DNA of 64,000 nt from Conyzicola nivalis_A (GTDB taxonomy: Bacteria > Actinomycetota > Actinomycetes > Actinomycetales > Microbacteriaceae): contig NZ_JBEPSJ010000003.1 in assembly GCF_040548875.1 (NCBI RefSeq), positions 62,001-126,000 of the forward strand, read 5' to 3'. Below the pieces are notes generated by a model that searched no databases, was not told the DNA's origin, and saw only the letters and a list, made by a program, of their open reading frames with translations. Below are positions 42,231 through 50,825 of this stretch, in pieces; position 1 is the stretch's first letter; the number at the start of each line of letters is the position of its first letter. The position numbers and the translations under genes were made by a program.

Positions 42231-43051
42231 CTCGCCGCGAGCCGCGCCTTCTCCGCCTCGACGTCGTAGTCGGGCTGAGGCCACTCCAGGTGCATGTCGC
42301 GCAGCGCCGCGAGCATCAGCCGGTGCACCGCGAGGCGCGCGTACCACTTGCGGTTCGCCGGAACGACGAACCACGGGGCATCCGTCGTCGACGTCCTGGT
42401 CACGGCGACCTGGTACGCCTCCTGGTACGCCGGCCACAGCAGACGCTCGTCGACGTCGCCGGGGTTGTACTTCCAGTGCTTCTCGGGACGCTCGAGGCGG
42501 GCGGCGAGGCGCTCGCGCTGCTCCTCGGGCCCGATGTGCAGCATGACCTTCACGATCGTCGCTCCCGCGGCGACCAGCTGGCTCTCGAACTCGGCGATGA
42601 GGCCGTAGCGCTCCTCGATCGCCTCGGGGGCGGACAGGCCGCGCACCCGGTGGATGAGCACGTCCTCGTAGTGCGACCGGTCGAAGACGCCGATGTATCC
42701 CGGCGGCGGAACCTGCGACCGCACCCGCCAGAGGAAGTCGTGCTTCTTCTCCTCGTCTGTCGGCGCCTTGAACCCGACGGCGCGCACGCCCTGCGGGTTC
42801 ACCTGCCCGACGACGTGGCCGACGATGCCGCCCTTGCCCGAGGTGTCCATGCCCTGCAGCACGAGCAGCAGTCTGCGCGTGCCGCCGTAGAGGCTCTCGG
42901 CGTAGAGCTTCTCCTGCAGGTCGGCGAGCTCGGCGGCCCCGGCGGCGAGCTCGGCCTCCCCCGACTTCTTGTCGCCGTCGAAGTCGGGGGTGGAGTCCGG
43001 GTCGACGTCGGCGAGCACAAAACCGGGACCCACGCGCAGCTGATCGCTCAT
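42227..43051 (-). CDS. polyphosphate kinase 2 family protein
   Basis: 274 aa. PPK2 enzymes transfer phosphate between polyphosphate and nucleotides. Walker A GMDTSGKGG (about 67-75), Walker-B-like FDRSHYEDVLIHRV, and lid/phosphate-binding RERLAARLERPEKHWKYNPGD and NRKWYARL. Length and motifs fit single-domain PPK2 of the polyphosphate:AMP/ADP phosphotransferase group; the class is not certain. Converges on menF with a 4-nt overlap. Confidence 0.93.
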   Translation of the reverse strand: MSDQLRVGPGFVLADVDPDSTPDFDGDKKSGEAELAAGAAELADLQEKLYAESLYGGTRRLLLVLQGMDTSGKGGIVGHVVGQVNPQGVRAVGFKAPTDEEKKHDFLWRVRSQVPPPGYIGVFDRSHYEDVLIHRVRGLSAPEAIEERYGLIAEFESQLVAAGATIVKVMLHIGPEEQRERLAARLERPEKHWKYNPGDVDERLLWPAYQEAYQVAVTRTSTTDAPWFVVPANRKWYARLAVHRLMLAALRDMHLEWPQPDYDVEAEKARLAAS

Positions 43052-43079
43052 GCGGCAAGGCTAGCCCGCCGCCCCTACC

Positions 43080-43155
43080 AAAACGAAGGAGATGGCACCG
43101 CTATCGGCCCGAAAACGCGTTCCGGAGCCGCTCGGCCGAGATACTCCTTCGTTTT
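43080..43155. repeat. 12-bp inverted repeat between ppk2 and menD
   Basis: AAAACGAAGGAG (43080-43091) and CTCCTTCGTTTT (43144-43155) are perfect inverted copies 52 bp apart. Weaker relatives occur at 43110-43120 (cgaaaacgcg) and 43164-43176 (cttcgttcttgg). In the 163-bp gap between two minus-strand genes, it could be a repeat element or part of a promoter or terminator. Confidence 0.6.
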
Positions 43156-43214
43156 CGGTACGCGCTTCGTTCTTGGTGCGCGGGTTGGGTCTCGGTCCCG
43201 GGGCGCGCGCGAGC

Positions 43215-44912
43215 TCAGCGGGCGAGCGGCACTTCGATCAGGGTGGGGACGTCGGATGCCGTCAGGCCCGAGTCGAGCTCGCCCCGGTTCGCGAGGCGAC
43301 GGTACTCCCACCCGTATGCCGCGGCGAGCTGCTCGAACGACACGGACTGCGCGGTGAGCATCACGCGGTCGAGCGGGCCGGCGGGCGCCGTCGTGGCGAC
43401 CTCGAGCGAGTCGAAGATCGTGCCGCCGCCGTCGTTGCCGACGATGACCTGCAGCCGCGGCCGGGGCTCGCCCACGCCGAACAGCAGCGAGTTCGCGTCG
43501 TGCAGCAGGGTGAGGTCGCCGAGCAGCACGCGCGTGACGCCTCCGGCGCTCGGGCCGGCGACGCCCTGGCTGGCGAGCGCGACCCCGATGCCGGTGGCGA
43601 CGGTGCCGTCGATGCCGGCGAGCCCGCGGTTGGCGTGCACGCGGATCTTCTTGCCGGGCACCACGCGGTCGGCCTCGCGGATGAGCCGCGAGGCGCCGAG
43701 CACGAGCCGGTCGTGCGGCCACGTGACGCGCCACACCGCCTCGACGAGGGCGCGACGGGTGACCGGCGCGCGCAGGCCGGCGAGCACCTGGCGCGAGAAG
43801 GCGGCCTGCGCGGCGGGCTCGGCCGAGATGGCGAGGTCGACGTCGGGCGAGTCCTGCTGCTCGAGCAGCGCGCGCGAGGTCGTGACCCAGCGGCCCAGCC
43901 AGGCGCGTCCCGCCGGCGATGCGTCTGGCTCGCCCGTGACGCGCACAGCGTCGGCGAACGTGGCGACGGCGTGACCGGGGTTGTAGTCGTCGAACGCGGG
44001 CGAGCGGACGACGACGGCCGAGACATCCGCCCGCTGGATGAGCGCGGGGATCTCGCGGCTGAGCGTGGGGTGGCCGAACACGATGACGCGTTCGATGCGT
44101 TCGCCGAACTCGATGGTGCCGAGCATCTCGCGGTAGGCGACGACGAGGTTGGGCCCGAAGTGCGCACCGCTCGAGACCTCGGCGAACAGGGGCGCTCCGA
44201 GGGCCCGTGCGGTGGCCTCTGCGATCTCGCCCGCGCCATGGCCGGCGACGACGACGGTGCCCGGCGCCTGATAGATCGGCAGCGCGTCGCCCGCGAGGCG
44301 CGGCGGTGCGTAGGCGGCAGGCTCCGACTCTGGCGGCAGCGGCACGATCGCCGACAGCGGCTCGACGAACGCGATGTTCAGGTGTACCGGACCGGTGGTG
44401 ATCGGCGAGGTGCCCGCGGCGGCCACTGCCTCCGCTGCGATGCGGCGGGCGGATGCCTCTTCCCCCGACGATCCCGTCGGGGCCACAACGTCGAACGACG
44501 CACGCACGGCGGTGGCGAAGATCCCCGGCTGGGTGGTGGCCTGGTTGGCGCCGATGCCGCGCAGCTCCACCGGCCGGTCGGCGCTGACGACGATGAGCGG
44601 AACACCCGAGTGGTGCGCCTCGAGCACGGCGGGGTGCAGGTTCGCGACGGCGGTGCCCGAGGTGGTGACGACGAGGACGGGTGCCGCGGTCTCCACGGCG
44701 AGGCCGAGAGCGGTGAACCCGGCACCGCGCTCGTCGATGCGCACGCGCAGCCGCACGCGGCCGGCGGCCTCCAGCTCGGCGGCGGCGAGCGCGAGGGCCT
44801 GCGAGCGGGAGCCGGGGCTGAGCACTATGTCTCGCACTCCCTGCCTGACGAACTCGTCGAGCAGGGCGACGGCGAAGAGGGATGCGGGAGAGCTATTCCT
44901 TGGGCGGGTCAT
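43215..44912 (-). CDS. menD: MenD, SEPHCHC synthase
   Basis: 565-aa thiamine-diphosphate enzyme that joins 2-oxoglutarate to isochorismate in the menaquinone pathway. N-terminal VLSPGSRSQALALAA and RIDERGAGFTALGLA (catalytic Glu), middle ADRPVELRGIGANQ, and C-terminal ThDP/Mg motif VGNDGGGTIFDSL are visible. I chose ATG 44912 because TRPRNSSPASLFAVALLDEF aligns with family N-termini. It overlaps the upstream small membrane gene by 20 nt. Confidence 0.95.
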   Translation of the reverse strand: MTRPRNSSPASLFAVALLDEFVRQGVRDIVLSPGSRSQALALAAAELEAAGRVRLRVRIDERGAGFTALGLAVETAAPVLVVTTSGTAVANLHPAVLEAHHSGVPLIVVSADRPVELRGIGANQATTQPGIFATAVRASFDVVAPTGSSGEEASARRIAAEAVAAAGTSPITTGPVHLNIAFVEPLSAIVPLPPESEPAAYAPPRLAGDALPIYQAPGTVVVAGHGAGEIAEATARALGAPLFAEVSSGAHFGPNLVVAYREMLGTIEFGERIERVIVFGHPTLSREIPALIQRADVSAVVVRSPAFDDYNPGHAVATFADAVRVTGEPDASPAGRAWLGRWVTTSRALLEQQDSPDVDLAISAEPAAQAAFSRQVLAGLRAPVTRRALVEAVWRVTWPHDRLVLGASRLIREADRVVPGKKIRVHANRGLAGIDGTVATGIGVALASQGVAGPSAGGVTRVLLGDLTLLHDANSLLFGVGEPRPRLQVIVGNDGGGTIFDSLEVATTAPAGPLDRVMLTAQSVSFEQLAAAYGWEYRRLANRGELDSGLTASDVPTLIEVPLAR

Positions 44913-45225
44913 CGTCGAGTTCGGCGAGTTCCTGCTCGAGCCGGCGAATGCGTTCGTCTTGCTCCTCGTCGCGGCGGATGTTCTTGAGGAAGTTGGGGTC
45001 GTCGTCGGGGGCGACGGTGCGGCGTTCGCCTCCGCTGTCTTTTCGCTCCTTGCCGAGCAGGAACCACAGCACTGCACCGACGATGGGCAGGAGAACGATG
45101 ATGACGACCCAGGCGAACTTGTTGAGCGCGCGCACGCGGCGCGCATCGGTGAGAATCACGTCGACGATTGCGAACACGTCGACAGCCACCACCACGAAGG
45201 GGAGGATGACGAGGAATCGAGCCAT
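44893..45225 (-). CDS. PLDc_N-domain small membrane protein
   Basis: 110 aa. Two helices (about 3-24 and 37-59) form the PLDc_N motif (RALNKFAWVVIIVLLPIVGAVLWFLLG) also found at the start of cardiolipin synthases, but no phospholipase domain follows. A charged cytoplasmic tail (ERKDSGGERR, then a Glu/Asp-rich helix) ends the protein. Common among men genes in actinobacteria; function unknown. Confidence 0.88.
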   Translation of the reverse strand: MARFLVILPFVVVAVDVFAIVDVILTDARRVRALNKFAWVVIIVLLPIVGAVLWFLLGKERKDSGGERRTVAPDDDPNFLKNIRRDEEQDERIRRLEQELAELDDDPPKE

Positions 45226-45264
45226 GCAGTCAATCTTAGGCTTAGCGCTGCCTACACTTGTCAG

Positions 45265-45549
45265 GTGAAGCCATGGTTGTTATATAGCGTGATCCGACTG
45301 TCGATCTTCGTCGCGGTTCTCGTGGTGCTGCTGGTCGCACAGGTACCCGGGTGGCTCGCCGCCATCGTCGCAGCGCTCTTCGGCTTCGCCGTCTCGTATC
45401 TCTTTCTGGGAAAGCTCCGTGCGCCCGTCGTGCAGGGTGTCGCCGACCGCCGCAGCGGCAAGACGCGTGCCGCGACCGACGACGAAGACATCGAAGACGC
45501 CCTCGAGCGCAACGACTTCCTAGAAGGCGATGGCCCAGCCAAGCGCTAG
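45265..45549 (+). CDS. DUF4229-type two-helix membrane protein
   Basis: 94 aa from GTG 45265, which has TACACT 6 nt upstream (leaderless). Two helices (about 3-25 and 28-47, LSIFVAVLVVLLVAQVPGWLAAIVAALFGF), then a charged tail with a Glu/Asp cluster. The family occurs with menaquinone genes in actinobacteria; function unknown. Its last 30 nt overlap the 3' end of menA on the other strand. Confidence 0.85.
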   Translation: MKPWLLYSVIRLSIFVAVLVVLLVAQVPGWLAAIVAALFGFAVSYLFLGKLRAPVVQGVADRRSGKTRAATDDEDIEDALERNDFLEGDGPAKR

Positions 45550-46524
45550 CCCGTAGACGAGCCCGGTGAGGCTGGTCAGCTGCAGCACGAGGATCAGCTC
45601 CTTCGCCGTCTTGGCTGTGAGCGCGATGATCACGGCGGGGATCGCGATGAGCAGCGCGCCGTACACGTAGGCGGCGTTCGCGAACTCGAGGGTGAATACC
45701 CCGAGGATCACGAACGGTGCGAGCAGCAGCACGGTGAACAGGATGCGTGACGCGCGGTCGCCGATGATGACGCTGAGCGTGCGCTTTCCGGCGAGCGTGT
45801 CTTGCTGGATGTCGCGGGTGTTGTTGATCACGAGCACCGCGACCGAGATCAGCCCGATCGCGACGGCGGCCAGCCAGCACTCGAAGCTGACAGTGCCCAC
45901 CTGCACGAACATGGTGCCGGCGGTCGCGACGAGGCCGAAGAAGACGAAGACCGCCACCTCGCCGAGCGCGTTGTAACCGTACGGCTTCTTGCCGCCGGTG
46001 TAGAACCAGGCAGCGACGATGCAGACGGCGCCGACGGCGAGCAGCCACCAGTAGCCGGTGAGCACGACGAGGGTGATGCCGGCCAGCGCGGCGAGGCCGA
46101 AGAAGACGAGCGAGACGGTGAGCACGGCACGCGGGCTCGCGGCACCCGACCCGGTGAGGCGCGACGGCCCGACCCGGTTCTTGTCGGTGCCGCGCACGCC
46201 GTCGGAGTAGTCGTTGGCGTAGTTGACGGCGACCTGCAAGGCGAGGGCCACGGCGAGGCAGAGCAGCGCGCGAACCCAGTGCCAGCCCTCGTCGTTGTCG
46301 AACTGGTACGCGGTAGCGGTGCCGAGCGCGACGGGGGCGATCGCGAGCGGGAGGGTGCGCAGTCGCGCTCCGCCGATCCACTCGGCGGCTCCGGCCTTCT
46401 TCACCTGGGCGACGCCGGGCGGGCGTCCGCCCGGGCGTCCGCTCCTGCCCGCGTTCTTGCCCGAGTTCGTACCAGGACGGGCGGCGTTCACTGTCGTGTT
46501 CTTCTTCTTCTTCGCTTCAGGCAC
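45520..46524 (-). CDS. menA: 1,4-dihydroxy-2-naphthoate polyprenyltransferase MenA
   Basis: 334-aa UbiA-family membrane enzyme that attaches the polyprenyl chain to DHNA, giving demethylmenaquinone. First Asp-rich motif NYANDYSDGVRGTD and second NNTRDIQQDTLAGKRTL are present, with about nine helices. The N-terminal ~45 residues are Lys/Gly/Arg-rich and not part of the fold. Convergent 30-nt overlap with the DUF4229 gene. A 10-bp gap separates it from menE upstream. Confidence 0.95.
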   Translation of the reverse strand: MPEAKKKKNTTVNAARPGTNSGKNAGRSGRPGGRPPGVAQVKKAGAAEWIGGARLRTLPLAIAPVALGTATAYQFDNDEGWHWVRALLCLAVALALQVAVNYANDYSDGVRGTDKNRVGPSRLTGSGAASPRAVLTVSLVFFGLAALAGITLVVLTGYWWLLAVGAVCIVAAWFYTGGKKPYGYNALGEVAVFVFFGLVATAGTMFVQVGTVSFECWLAAVAIGLISVAVLVINNTRDIQQDTLAGKRTLSVIIGDRASRILFTVLLLAPFVILGVFTLEFANAAYVYGALLIAIPAVIIALTAKTAKELILVLQLTSLTGLVYGLALGWAIAF

Positions 46525-46533
46525 AGCGAGAGT

Positions 46534-47631
46534 CTAACCAGCGACGGCCGCACGGATCGCGACCCGGTCGGGCTTGCCGGAGGGCAGCACCGGCAGGCTG
46601 GCGACGACGACGATGCGCGCGGGCACGGCCGCACGGCCGAGCCTCTCGACGACGACCGGCTTGAGCGCCGCGAGCGGGTAGTCGACGGTCGCCACGAGCA
46701 CGGGCACCTCGCCCCACTGCTCGCTGAGCTCGGAGACGACGACCGCGTCGCCGAGTCCCTCGACCTCGCGCACGACCCGTTCGAGGGCGCCGAGCGAGAC
46801 CTTGAGGCCGCCCGAGACGATGACGTCGTCGAGACGGCCCACGACGCGCAGCACGCCGTCGACGATCTCGCCCGCGTCGCCGGTGCGGTACCAGCGCTGG
46901 CCGCGGTCGGTGTGGAACGCCTCGTCGGTGCGCTCCGGGTCGCCGAGGTAGCCCTCGGCGAGCACCGGTCCGGCGAGCTCGATCTGCCCGTCGACGATGC
47001 GCGCCTCGGTCGAGCCGATCGGGATGCCGTCGTAGACGCAGCCGCCGCTGGTCTCGCTCGAGCCGTAGGTGCGGGTGACGTTGAGGCCGAGCTCGAGGGC
47101 GCGGGCGATGAGCGCGACCGGGCTGGCCTGCCCGCCGACGAGGATGCGGTCGAACCGCCGCAGCGCCGCGAGGGCGCCGTCGGCGTCGATCAGCCTGGCG
47201 AGCTGGGCGGGCACGAGCGAGGTGTAGCGCTGGGCGTGGTCCATGGCCCCGGCCGCGGCGACAAACGCCTCGGCGTCGAAGTGCCCGGGCGCGAGCTGCA
47301 CGGGCACGGTCTCGGCGCTGAGCGACCGCACCAGCACGTTGACGCCGGCGATGTAGGTGGTCGGCAGCGCGAGCAGCCACTGGCCCGGTCCGCCGAGGGC
47401 GGTGTCGGATGCCGCGGCGCTGGCCAGCAGCGCGTCGCTCGAGAGCGCCACCCGTTTCGGCGTGCCCGTCGAGCCGCTCGACTCGATCACGAGGGCGACG
47501 CGCGTGGGAACCGTGTCGGGGATGGGGCCGGTGGGCCGGCCGGCGAACACGGCGGGGCCCTCGCCGGAGAGCGCCTCGCGCAGGGCGACGAACATCCCGT
47601 CGCCGTGGACCGCGGTGAGCGCCCTCGTCAT
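46534..47631 (-). CDS. menE: o-succinylbenzoate-CoA ligase MenE
   Basis: 365-aa AMP-forming acyl-CoA ligase, shorter than most (about 450-500). It has the phosphate-binding loop VIESSGSTGTPKRVALS, TYGSSETSGGCVYDGIP, TGDAGEIVDGVLRVVGR and the C-terminal Lys in LPSGKPDRVAIR. The missing part is N-terminal, as is usual for short actinobacterial MenE. The start codon overlaps the menB stop by 1 nt (TGATG). Confidence 0.93.
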   Translation of the reverse strand: MTRALTAVHGDGMFVALREALSGEGPAVFAGRPTGPIPDTVPTRVALVIESSGSTGTPKRVALSSDALLASAAASDTALGGPGQWLLALPTTYIAGVNVLVRSLSAETVPVQLAPGHFDAEAFVAAAGAMDHAQRYTSLVPAQLARLIDADGALAALRRFDRILVGGQASPVALIARALELGLNVTRTYGSSETSGGCVYDGIPIGSTEARIVDGQIELAGPVLAEGYLGDPERTDEAFHTDRGQRWYRTGDAGEIVDGVLRVVGRLDDVIVSGGLKVSLGALERVVREVEGLGDAVVVSELSEQWGEVPVLVATVDYPLAALKPVVVERLGRAAVPARIVVVASLPVLPSGKPDRVAIRAAVAG

Positions 47632-48539
47632 CAGTACTGCCAGGGGTAGGGAGACCAGTCGGGCGCGCGCTTCTCGAGGAACGCGTCGCGGCCCTCGACG
47701 GCCTCGTCTGTGCCGTAGGCGAGGCGGGTGGCCTCGCCGGCGAAGACCTGCTGGCCGACCATGCCGTCGTCGACGGCGTTGAAGGCGAACTTCAGCATGC
47801 GGATCGCGGTCGGGCTCTTGCCGAGGATGGTGTTCGCCCAGCGGTACGCCTCGGTCTCGAGCTCGGCGTGCGGCACCACGGCGTTGATCGCGCCGATCTC
47901 GAGGGCGCGCTGCGCGTCGTACTCCTCGGCGAGGAAGAAGATCTCACGGGCGAACTTCTGCCCGACCTGCCGGGCGAAGTACGCGCTTCCGTAGCCGCCG
48001 TCGAACGAACCCACGTCGGCGTCGGTCTGCTTGAACTTGCCGTGCTCTGCGCTCGCTATCGACAGGTCGCAGACCACGTGCAGCGAGTGCCCGCCGCCGG
48101 CCGCCCAGCCGGGGATGACCGCGATGACGACCTTGGGCATAAAGCGGATCAGCCGCTGCACCTCGAGGATGTGCAGGCGCCCGGTCGCGGCGGCGCTCGG
48201 AGCGACCTCGCCCTCGTTCACCTCGTAGAGGTACCCGTCGCGCCCCCGGATCCGCTGGTCGCCGCCCGAGCAGAACGCCCAGCCGCCGTCTTTCGCGCTC
48301 GGGCCGTTGCCGGTGAGCAGCACGACGCCGATCGCCGAGTTCTGCCGTGCGTCGTCGAGGGCGCGGTACAGCTCGTCGACCGTGTGCGGCCGGAACGCGT
48401 TGCGCACCTCGGGCCGGTTGAACGCGATGCGCGCCACCCTGCCCGCGGTGTCGTGGTGGTACGTGACATCCGTCAGCGCTTCGAAGCCGGCGACCGGCTT
48501 CCAGACGCTCGGGTCGAACAGGTCTGAGACTTCGGGCAT
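47631..48539 (-). CDS. menB: 1,4-dihydroxy-2-naphthoyl-CoA synthase MenB
   Basis: 302-aa crotonase-fold enzyme that closes the second ring of menaquinone from o-succinylbenzoyl-CoA. Signatures: TYHHDTAGRVARIAFNRPEVRNAFRP, CSGGDQRIRG (oxyanion region), PGWAAGGGHSLHVVCDLSIAS and GSFDGGYGSAYFARQVG. It is first of the menB-menE-menA unit and faces menC across a 72-aa protein gene. Confidence 0.96.
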   Translation of the reverse strand: MPEVSDLFDPSVWKPVAGFEALTDVTYHHDTAGRVARIAFNRPEVRNAFRPHTVDELYRALDDARQNSAIGVVLLTGNGPSAKDGGWAFCSGGDQRIRGRDGYLYEVNEGEVAPSAAATGRLHILEVQRLIRFMPKVVIAVIPGWAAGGGHSLHVVCDLSIASAEHGKFKQTDADVGSFDGGYGSAYFARQVGQKFAREIFFLAEEYDAQRALEIGAINAVVPHAELETEAYRWANTILGKSPTAIRMLKFAFNAVDDGMVGQQVFAGEATRLAYGTDEAVEGRDAFLEKRAPDWSPYPWQY

Positions 48540-48571
48540 GCACCCAGCCTACGAGTTGTCGTCGATGCCGG

Positions 48572-48790
48572 TCAGCCCGCGCCGAGCGCGAAGCCGAGTA
48601 CGAGCAGCCCGGCGACGCCCAGCAGGAAGACGCCGGCGAGCGCTGCGAGTACCAGCACGACCGTCGCCAGGGTGCCGCGGCGTCGGCGGGGCGCGGTGTC
48701 GAGGGTCTGCATCATCGGCACTGTGGTGACGCCGCCGAGCGCGAGCCGGCGCTGGGTCTCTTCGAGGGTCTCCTGCAGCTTGCCGGTCAT
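48572..48790 (-). CDS. 72-aa membrane protein upstream of menB
   Basis: A polar N-terminus with a short helix (about 1-38, QETLEETQRRLALGG) and one C-terminal membrane segment (about 41-70, LATVVLVLAALAGVFLLGVAGLLVLGF). It probably runs into menB, 32 bp downstream. I recognise no family. Confidence 0.7.
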   Translation of the reverse strand: MTGKLQETLEETQRRLALGGVTTVPMMQTLDTAPRRRRGTLATVVLVLAALAGVFLLGVAGLLVLGFALGAG

Positions 48791-48841
48791 GGGTTCACCC
48801 TAGACCCCCCATTGATCGGCGAACCTTGCGAGACTGGAGCC

Positions 48842-49825
48842 ATGCTGGCAACGCTGACTGACATCCTGGCCACCGCTCGTGTCGTGTCGATCCCGTTGCG
48901 GCAACGCTTTCGCGGCATCGACACCCGCGAGGCGATGCTCTTCGAGGGGCCACAGGGCTGGACCGAGTTCTCCCCCTTCGTCGAGTACGGCGACGAGGAG
49001 GCGGCCGCGTGGCTCGCCGCGGCGATCGACTTCGGCTGGAACGAGACTCCGGCGCTCGTGCGCGACTCGATCCCGGTGAACGCGACGCTGCCCGCGGTGG
49101 GCGCGGGGCTCGTGCCCGACGTGCTCGACCGGTTCGCCGGCTGCCGCACCGTGAAGGTCAAGGTCGCCGAGATCGGCCAGACCCTCGACGACGACGTGCA
49201 GCGCGTCGCCGCGGCACGGTCGTATCTGGGGGCGGAGGGGCGCATCCGTATCGACGCCAACGGCGGGTGGAACGTCGACGAGGCCGAGCACGCGATCCAC
49301 GCGCTGGCCGAGTACGACCTCGAGTACGTCGAGCAGCCGTGCGCGACCGTCGAGGAGCTCTGGCAGATCCGACAGCGGGTGAAGTACATGGGGCTGCCGA
49401 TCGCCGCCGACGAGAGCGTGAGAAAGGCGGATGACCCGCTCGAGGTCGCCCGGCAGGAGGCGGCCGACATCCTCGTGATCAAGGCGCAGCCGCTCGGCGG
49501 CATCCACGCCGCCCTCGGCATCGCGGGGCAGACCGGGCTGCCGCTCGTGGTCTCGAGCGCCCTGGAGACCTCCGTGGGCATCTCCATGGGGCTGCACCTC
49601 GCGGCGGCGCTGCCCGAACTGCCGTACGACTGCGGCCTTGCCACGGTGAGCCTGCTGTCGCTCGACGTCGCGCTCGACCCGCTCGTGCCGGTCGACGGCA
49701 GCATCGGCGTGCGCCGGGTGGTGCCGAACGGCCGCGTGTTCGTCGACTACGCCGCGGGCGCCGACCGCGACGCGTGGTGGCGGGCCCGCCTCGAGCGCGC
49801 CTTCGCCCTGCTCGACCCGGCGTGA
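48842..49825 (+). CDS. menC: o-succinylbenzoate synthase MenC
   Basis: 327-aa enolase-superfamily dehydratase. The acid/base Lys is in VKVKVAEIG, metal ligands are in RIRIDANGGWN, EYVEQPC and IAADESV, and the second Lys is in LVIKAQPLGGI. It aromatises SHCHC to o-succinylbenzoate. I start it at ATG 48842, with CTGGAG upstream. It is divergent from the menB unit and converges on ccsB. Confidence 0.95.
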   Translation: MLATLTDILATARVVSIPLRQRFRGIDTREAMLFEGPQGWTEFSPFVEYGDEEAAAWLAAAIDFGWNETPALVRDSIPVNATLPAVGAGLVPDVLDRFAGCRTVKVKVAEIGQTLDDDVQRVAAARSYLGAEGRIRIDANGGWNVDEAEHAIHALAEYDLEYVEQPCATVEELWQIRQRVKYMGLPIAADESVRKADDPLEVARQEAADILVIKAQPLGGIHAALGIAGQTGLPLVVSSALETSVGISMGLHLAAALPELPYDCGLATVSLLSLDVALDPLVPVDGSIGVRRVVPNGRVFVDYAAGADRDAWWRARLERAFALLDPA

Positions 49826-49844
49826 CCGGCGCGGCGCGCGGGGC

Positions 49845-50825
49845 CTACAGGCCGCTGTACGCGTGCAGTCCCTTGAAGAACAGGTTCACGACGGTGAAGT
49901 TGAACATCACGGCACCGAAGCCGATGATCGCCAGCCACGCCGAACGTGAGCCGCGCCATCCGCGGGTCGCCCTGGCGTGGATGTAGCCGGCGAAGATAGT
50001 CCAGATGATGAACGTCCAGACCTCCTTCGTGTCCCAGCCCCAGTAGCGTCCCCACGCCCGCTCGGCCCAGACGGCGCCGGCGATGAGGGTGAAGGTCCAG
50101 AAGACGAAGCCGATCAGGATGAGGCGGTACGCGAGGTTCTCGAGGCGTTCCGCGTTCGGCAGGGTGGCGAGGAACGCCATGCCCTCTCCGCCGCGCGCCT
50201 CCCGGCGGGACTGCAGCAACTGCACGACCGACAGGCCGCCGCCGAGGGCGAAGAACGAGGTGCCGAGGATCGCCACGAACACGTGGATCACGAGCCATGC
50301 CGACTGCAGGGCTGGCGGCTGCGGGGTGACGGCGACATAGAAGTTCACCGTGGCGAGCCCGAGGAAGACCAGGCAGAAGCCCACGATGTAGGCGCCGAGG
50401 AACCGCAGGTCCTGCCAGAACTGCACGAGCAGGAACACCCCGACGATGATCGCCGTCGCGGTGATGGCGAAGCCGTACATGTTCGACCAGGGCGCGTAGC
50501 CGGCGGCGAAACCGCGCAGCACGACGCCGGCGGTGTGCAGCACCCAGCCGAGCACCGTGAAGCCCATCGCCAGTCGCAGCGCACGCGAGCGCTTCAGCGG
50601 CGCGGCCGCGGGCGCATCCGTCGCCAGCCTGTCGACCAGCGCCGAGGCGCGGTTTCCGGATGCCGCGGCGAGCATGCCCACGGGGGCGGCCTCGGCCACC
50701 TCCTCGACGGGCTGCGCGGCCGAACGGCGGGCGAGGTCGACCGTGAACGCGATGAAGGCGAGTGTGTAGATCGCCATCGCCGAGTACACGGCGAGGAGGG
50801 AGACGGTCTCCAGAGTCATGGTCAC
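49845..50825 (-). CDS. ccsB: cytochrome c biogenesis protein CcsB (haem delivery, System II)
   Basis: 326-aa membrane protein with about eight helices and the Trp-rich haem-handling motif in the second half (AWGRYWGWDTKEVWTFIIWTIF), followed by a conserved His (YIHARATRGW). With ResB it brings haem across the membrane and attaches it to apocytochrome c. Start is GTG 50825, overlapping the resB stop (GTGA). Last gene of the maturation operon. Confidence 0.94.
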   Translation of the reverse strand: MTMTLETVSLLAVYSAMAIYTLAFIAFTVDLARRSAAQPVEEVAEAAPVGMLAAASGNRASALVDRLATDAPAAAPLKRSRALRLAMGFTVLGWVLHTAGVVLRGFAAGYAPWSNMYGFAITATAIIVGVFLLVQFWQDLRFLGAYIVGFCLVFLGLATVNFYVAVTPQPPALQSAWLVIHVFVAILGTSFFALGGGLSVVQLLQSRREARGGEGMAFLATLPNAERLENLAYRLILIGFVFWTFTLIAGAVWAERAWGRYWGWDTKEVWTFIIWTIFAGYIHARATRGWRGSRSAWLAIIGFGAVMFNFTVVNLFFKGLHAYSGL

